Of a stretch of DNA of 64,000 nt, positions 60,892-64,000 are shown in pieces. How positions within the stretch are numbered: position 1 is the first letter of the stretch; the number at the start of each line of letters is the position of its first letter. This DNA is from Melioribacter roseus (GTDB lineage Bacteria; Bacteroidota; Ignavibacteria; Ignavibacteriales; Melioribacteraceae). Below the pieces are notes generated by a model. That model was not told where the DNA came from. It searched no databases and worked only from the letters and a program-made list of their open reading frames with translations. The stretch spans positions 68,674 to 132,673 of the forward strand of contig DYHH01000001.1 in assembly GCA_020724265.1 (NCBI GenBank), in the 5' to 3' direction. A program made the position numbers and the translations under genes.

Positions 60892-62514
60892 ATGTATAAA
60901 AACTACTTCTATCTAAATCGTGCTGTAATTGAATTAAGAGACAAATTAATCGGATCAAATATTTATGAAGTTTTCACTCAAGAAAAGGAAACTCTGTACT
61001 TTCATATTCCAATCGAAGAAAATGAATATCGACATTTAGTTGTTTCAATTAACCAATCCGAACCTTATTTAATTATTAAAGATGAACATAGAAAAGCACG
61101 AAAGAATGTGGTTAACTTTTTTAAAGAATTACTGCCGGCTAAAATCGAAAATATTCAAATTGCTTTGAGTGATAGAATAATAAAGATTGTCTGCGATAAT
61201 TTTTACCTACTAATTCCGATAAGAGGAACTATTTCTAATATGATTGCAATGCCGGTAATTGGAGAACCAGAATTTTTTAGAAAGGTTAAGAGAATTGATG
61301 AAGATGAACTCATCTCCGATTTAATTTCACATAACTATAATGATTCATTTAATTTGCCGAAAATCAGCAGTGATATACATAATTTGGATGAACTTAAGAA
61401 AACATTTTCCTATTTAACAAAAGATATTCTAAATGAATTAAAAGCTCGAACTTCGTCTAATGATTTCATTCAGCAAAAAGAAATACTGATGAGAATACTC
61501 TCACAAATAAATAACGATCCTATTCAAATATTTTATTCTAATGATCTTAATAGATATGTGTTTGTGCCGTCCGGATTTATTTCTCTTTCAAGAGATTCTG
61601 AAGTTTTTGAATATGATAATTATCAAGATGCATTGCTGAAATTACTAGCAGTAGGTAACAAGCTTTCTCGCGAACAAAGATTAAAAAAGGAAATATCTAA
61701 ATATCTTGAAAAAGAATTGTCAATCTACTCGAATAAACTTAATAGTCTGAAGCGAAGAGTTGATGAAGGATCTAAAGAAGAGTTGTATAGAAAATATGCG
61801 GATGTACTGCTTTCTAATCTATACAAAATTAAAAAAGGAATGAAAGAAATTGTATTAGATGATTTCACATCTTCTCGGACTTTTAAAATTCCTTTGAATG
61901 ATAAATTCACTTCAAAACAGAATGTAGATTATTATTACGATAAAGCTCGCGGTGAAAAGATTAATTACTCCAAATCATTAGAGTTGTATCAATCTGCAAA
62001 ATCTTCTTACGATATTCTACTTGAACTTCAAAAGGAATTTGAAAATTGTGATGACCTTTCTAAATTAATTTCGTTAAAAGAAAAACTTGGCTTAAAGGAT
62101 GTGAAAGTGATTGAGAAAAATGAACCACAAATGAAATTCCGGCATTTCATTATCGAAAATAAATATCATGTATTTGTCGGGCGCGACAGTAAAAGCAATG
62201 ATTATCTTTCAACAAAATTTGCAAAACAAAATGATTATTGGTTTCATGCACGCGGTTATGCCGGCTCACACGTGCTTCTTAGAGTTGACAATCCCAAGGA
62301 AGGTGTACCAAAAAATATTATAAAAAATGCCGCGTCAATTGCCGCATATTTCAGCAAAGCTAAAACTGCCGGAACCGCACCGGTCGCATATACATTTGCT
62401 AAATTTGTTACAAAACGCAAAGGTATGGAGCCGGGTAAAGTTATGATGCAAAAAGAGAATGTGTTGCTGGTTAAACCTGAAATCCCTAATAATTCAATCC
62501 AAGTTGAAGATTGA
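60892..62514 (+). CDS. rqcH: NFACT-family ribosome quality-control protein (RqcH-like)
   Basis: A 540-residue protein: NFACT-N (about 5-200), a helical coiled-coil region (about 270-410), and a C-terminal NFACT-R domain (about 425-535) with FVGRDSKSNDYLSTKFAKQNDYWFHA and GSHVLLR. Bacterial RqcH binds 50S subunits blocked by peptidyl-tRNA and adds Ala tails with tRNA-Ala. The family also includes fibronectin-binding FbpA proteins. Tail addition is inferred from homology. MutS2 in the same window may act upstream of it. Confidence 0.9.
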   Translation: MYKNYFYLNRAVIELRDKLIGSNIYEVFTQEKETLYFHIPIEENEYRHLVVSINQSEPYLIIKDEHRKARKNVVNFFKELLPAKIENIQIALSDRIIKIVCDNFYLLIPIRGTISNMIAMPVIGEPEFFRKVKRIDEDELISDLISHNYNDSFNLPKISSDIHNLDELKKTFSYLTKDILNELKARTSSNDFIQQKEILMRILSQINNDPIQIFYSNDLNRYVFVPSGFISLSRDSEVFEYDNYQDALLKLLAVGNKLSREQRLKKEISKYLEKELSIYSNKLNSLKRRVDEGSKEELYRKYADVLLSNLYKIKKGMKEIVLDDFTSSRTFKIPLNDKFTSKQNVDYYYDKARGEKINYSKSLELYQSAKSSYDILLELQKEFENCDDLSKLISLKEKLGLKDVKVIEKNEPQMKFRHFIIENKYHVFVGRDSKSNDYLSTKFAKQNDYWFHARGYAGSHVLLRVDNPKEGVPKNIIKNAASIAAYFSKAKTAGTAPVAYTFAKFVTKRKGMEPGKVMMQKENVLLVKPEIPNNSIQVED

Positions 62515-62542
62515 CAGAAAAATTACCGTAATTTGTTTTGTA

Positions 62543-62614
62543 AAGCGACGATCCTTCGTCGCTTACCCTAACTTCTTGTTAACTCCAAAGCAAGTGACCA
62601 AAGTCGTCAGACTT
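62543..62614. repeat. Short hairpin repeats between rqcH and the hip locus
   Basis: Two inverted repeats fall in the 127-base gap: AAGCGACGA-TCCT-TCGTCGCTT (62543-62564, nine perfect pairs) and AAGTC-GTCA-GACTT (62601-62614), the latter followed by CGACTCAACGAGATGGTCGA. They are more GC-rich than the surroundings and have no T-run, so they are not standard terminators. Sequences of this kind (GACTTCGACTC-type) recur as dispersed intergenic repeats in some Bacteroidota genomes, from memory. Confidence 0.5.
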
Positions 62615-62641
62615 CGACTCAACGAGATGGTCGATTTACAA

Positions 62642-63565
62642 TTAGAAGATTCTTTTTTTACGAATTGTTAATAATGAAGAAAAACTTTCTTTTTTTTCTT
62701 CCGAAAGAAAACTGATATCAATCAACCTTTCCCATTTTTCAAAAACTGCTGAAAACTTTTCCAAGCTTTTTTGTATAACTTTTTCAGTTAATCCGCACAC
62801 TTCTTTGCCGAAATAATCGACTAAGTCAGATTTGCTTAAATTATTTTTTCTTCCTCTTATCGGTAAAGCAATTTCTTCTTGTGCATTTTTCAGGACAATA
62901 CTAGTATTTACCAAATCGTAGAATGGGGAGAATTCTATCTTGTCGTCTTTTCTAATTAGTGAAAAGTTTTTTAAATGCTGATCCTCATTACCGATTAGAA
63001 AATTGAATAAAGTTAACTCAAACAATTTTAGATTTTCCACCAAAGGAAAGGTGCAAAACTGATCGACAACTTGCACAACTTTTTCCATACTTGATTTGTA
63101 CTTTGTATTGCGTGAAGCACCGGATAATTGTGCAAAATCTTCAACTGCAATTTTTTTGTGTCTTCCTGTTCTGTCAAATCTTTTAACGAAGTAAGTAAGT
63201 GAATTATCTTTTCCGTATATCATTCCGTGTAAAGGAATGTTAAACCCAACTGTTTCTGCAAGACGCATTGTTAAATCTTCATTTTGCGGTACTTCTTCGT
63301 AAATATCGTTAGGAGGTTTAAAAATATATAGTCCTTTTTTATCTACAATTTCAAACTTACTTTCACCCACATTTAAAAATGCGCTTAACTTTGGCTGCAC
63401 ACCCTGGATTGACATCTTTGGCATTCTAGATACTGTTTCTTTTAGCAGCTCTTCTTTTGTATAGTTCAGATCATTTAATTTATCTAAATTTCTGGAGAGC
63501 AACTTTAATCCACTGTTTGAGTATCTATTTTTAGTTTTTTCGTATGTGATGGGACAGCGGTTCAT
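62642..63565 (-). CDS. hipT: HipT-like Ser/Thr kinase toxin (HipA C-terminal domain)
   Basis: A 307-residue kinase, shorter than E. coli HipA (440) because the N-subdomain is a separate gene. The Gly-rich loop is MSIQGVQPKL with Ser52-Ile53-Gln54; ATP-side IFKPP holds Lys83; YFVKRFDR follows. The catalytic loop is GNEDQHLKN (Asp195, Asn200), and the metal Asp217 is in SPFYDLVN. HipT of E. coli O127 phosphorylates tryptophanyl-tRNA synthetase. It overlaps hipS by four bases; HipS-dependent neutralisation is inferred from the family. Confidence 0.85.
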   Translation of the reverse strand: MNRCPITYEKTKNRYSNSGLKLLSRNLDKLNDLNYTKEELLKETVSRMPKMSIQGVQPKLSAFLNVGESKFEIVDKKGLYIFKPPNDIYEEVPQNEDLTMRLAETVGFNIPLHGMIYGKDNSLTYFVKRFDRTGRHKKIAVEDFAQLSGASRNTKYKSSMEKVVQVVDQFCTFPLVENLKLFELTLFNFLIGNEDQHLKNFSLIRKDDKIEFSPFYDLVNTSIVLKNAQEEIALPIRGRKNNLSKSDLVDYFGKEVCGLTEKVIQKSLEKFSAVFEKWERLIDISFLSEEKKESFSSLLTIRKKRIF

Positions 63566-63873
63566 TTCAATTCCTCAACAGTAACAGAACCGACTAAGTC
63601 CTCACCAACAAATATTAGCTGTGAAAAAAGATCATTAGAATCAATTTTCGCCGTACGTAATAAATTCTCCAGCATTATACCTTCAGGCAAAAGACCTTCA
63701 AAAAAAGGGGGGAAAGCATCGAATGAGAATTCTTTTTGGTTAACCGGCATAGTTAATGAAACCGGCTTACCCTCATAATCTTCAAAATAGATGAACCTAT
63801 ATTCATTGTTCATTTTTAACTCAATCAATTCTCCGGCGGGTTTGCCGTAATTATATATTTTAGCTCTCCTCAT
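63562..63873 (-). CDS. hipS: HipS-like protein (stand-alone HipA N-subdomain)
   Basis: A 103-residue protein corresponding to HipA N-subdomain 1: AKIYNYGKPAGELIEL, FIYFEDYEGKPVSLTMPV, then FPPFFEGLLPEGIMLENLL, and LFSQLIFVGEDLVGSVTVEEL. In HipBST systems HipS, not HipB, is the main antitoxin. It is encoded in its own frame with clean overlaps (14 bases with hipB, four with hipT), so it is not a frameshift of a single hipA. Confidence 0.85.
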   Translation of the reverse strand: MRRAKIYNYGKPAGELIELKMNNEYRFIYFEDYEGKPVSLTMPVNQKEFSFDAFPPFFEGLLPEGIMLENLLRTAKIDSNDLFSQLIFVGEDLVGSVTVEELK

Positions 63874-64000
63874 TTATTGCTTGGTCTCCGTCAATTAGTC
63901 GGCTTTCAATTTTTAGTTTTATGTTGAGTGCTTTCAGAACTTTAAGCAGCGAATTAAACTGAACTGTCTCTTTACCTTTTTCAATATCAAAAATAACCGT
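63860..64000 (-). CDS. hipB: HipB-like DNA-binding protein, 5' part outside the window
   Basis: Only the last 46 codons are in view: the minus strand reads TVIFDIEKGKETVQFNSLLKVL... and ends in DGDQAINEES before TAA at 63860-63862. This is the C-terminal part of the XRE-type helix-turn-helix of HipB (family pattern: S-x-IE-x-GK-x-TV-x-F-x-TL-x-x-x-L-x-AL). It lies 5' of hipS and overlaps it by 14 bases. HipB probably represses the operon; the promoter is beyond the window. Confidence 0.8.
   Translation of the reverse strand, partial: TVIFDIEKGKETVQFNSLLKVLKALNIKLKIESRLIDGDQAINEES

Noticed and set aside
62265-62280. CACGTG core inside rqcH as a possible parS site
   Set aside because: The flanks do not match TGTTNCACGTGAAACA, and the site is within a conserved coding stretch. 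No other parS-like sequence was noticed near parAB.
62459-62671. Rightward ORF of 70 codons across the end of rqcH
   Set aside because: It overlaps rqcH in another frame and continues through the hairpin repeats; no ribosome site or recognisable protein.

Overview
The window is 64 kb of AT-rich bacterial chromosome, about 90% coding. Gene content points to the Bacteroidota/Chlorobiota (FCB) group, most likely an Ignavibacteria-like organism. The evidence is a FadL/OmpP1 outer-membrane protein, an MlaD protein and ExbD pairs (Gram-negative envelope), a DUF5683 gene directly after parB, a YbeY of the Bacteroidetes type, a GlmU-like family common in that phylum, and several intergenic sites resembling the Bacteroidota promoter (-33 TTG, -7 TAnnTTTG). 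The lineage is inferred from families and synteny, not from a marker-gene tree. TTG starts behind good ribosome binding sites are frequent (lysS, mnmA, corC, cvpA).

From 1 to 37.9 kb everything reads rightward. Two exbD genes (the first cut by the window edge) end at a clear intrinsic terminator. Then come yqeY, cvpA, mutS2, and a biotin carboxylase with its biotin carrier. A FadL-like porin follows, then a 114-bp MITE-like element, a SPOR lipoprotein, a CTP-dependent lipid kinase homologue, ssb, a CorC/HlyC protein, an unknown membrane protein, mlaD, a gamma-glutamyltransferase, acpS, mnmA, an HNH endonuclease lacking a canonical start, trpS, scpA-scpB-rluB, a PBP4-type peptidase, lysS, a CtpA-type protease, a gamma-carbonic anhydrase, a metallo-beta-lactamase-fold hydrolase, ybeY, an smg/DUF494 gene, topA, xer, hpf, hprK, an M23 endopeptidase, a DUF2795 protein, holB, a RicT/YaaT-like PSP1 protein, thiolase, 3-hydroxyacyl-CoA dehydrogenase and a ClC channel.

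From 37.9 to 62.5 kb most genes read leftward: pgsA-ftsY-lipid kinase-small membrane protein; purF; DoxX; a 1346-residue CHASE/multi-PAS histidine kinase; tRNA-Pro(GGG); a MerR regulator; and aroQ with two unknown genes. A long run follows in the order PASTA protein, rpe, folP, cdaA (c-di-AMP synthase), UPF0173 hydrolase, parA, parB, DUF5683, Yip1. A peptide transporter with its own terminator precedes that run. Rightward exceptions are a VOC protein, a Ppx/GppA phosphatase, a GlmU-like protein and an RqcH-type NFACT protein.

The right edge (62.6-64.0 kb) holds the most notable accessory locus: a split HipA arranged as hipB (partial), hipS and hipT, the architecture of tripartite HipBST toxin-antitoxin systems. 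It is bordered by short hairpin repeats. The known HipT target, TrpS, is encoded in the same window. Otherwise the region is housekeeping: translation (tRNA synthetases, mnmA, hpf, rqcH, mutS2), chromosome segregation (scpAB, parAB, xer, topA), envelope and lipid synthesis, and nucleotide/folate/aromatic metabolism. No rRNA, CRISPR array or full-length insertion sequence was seen.
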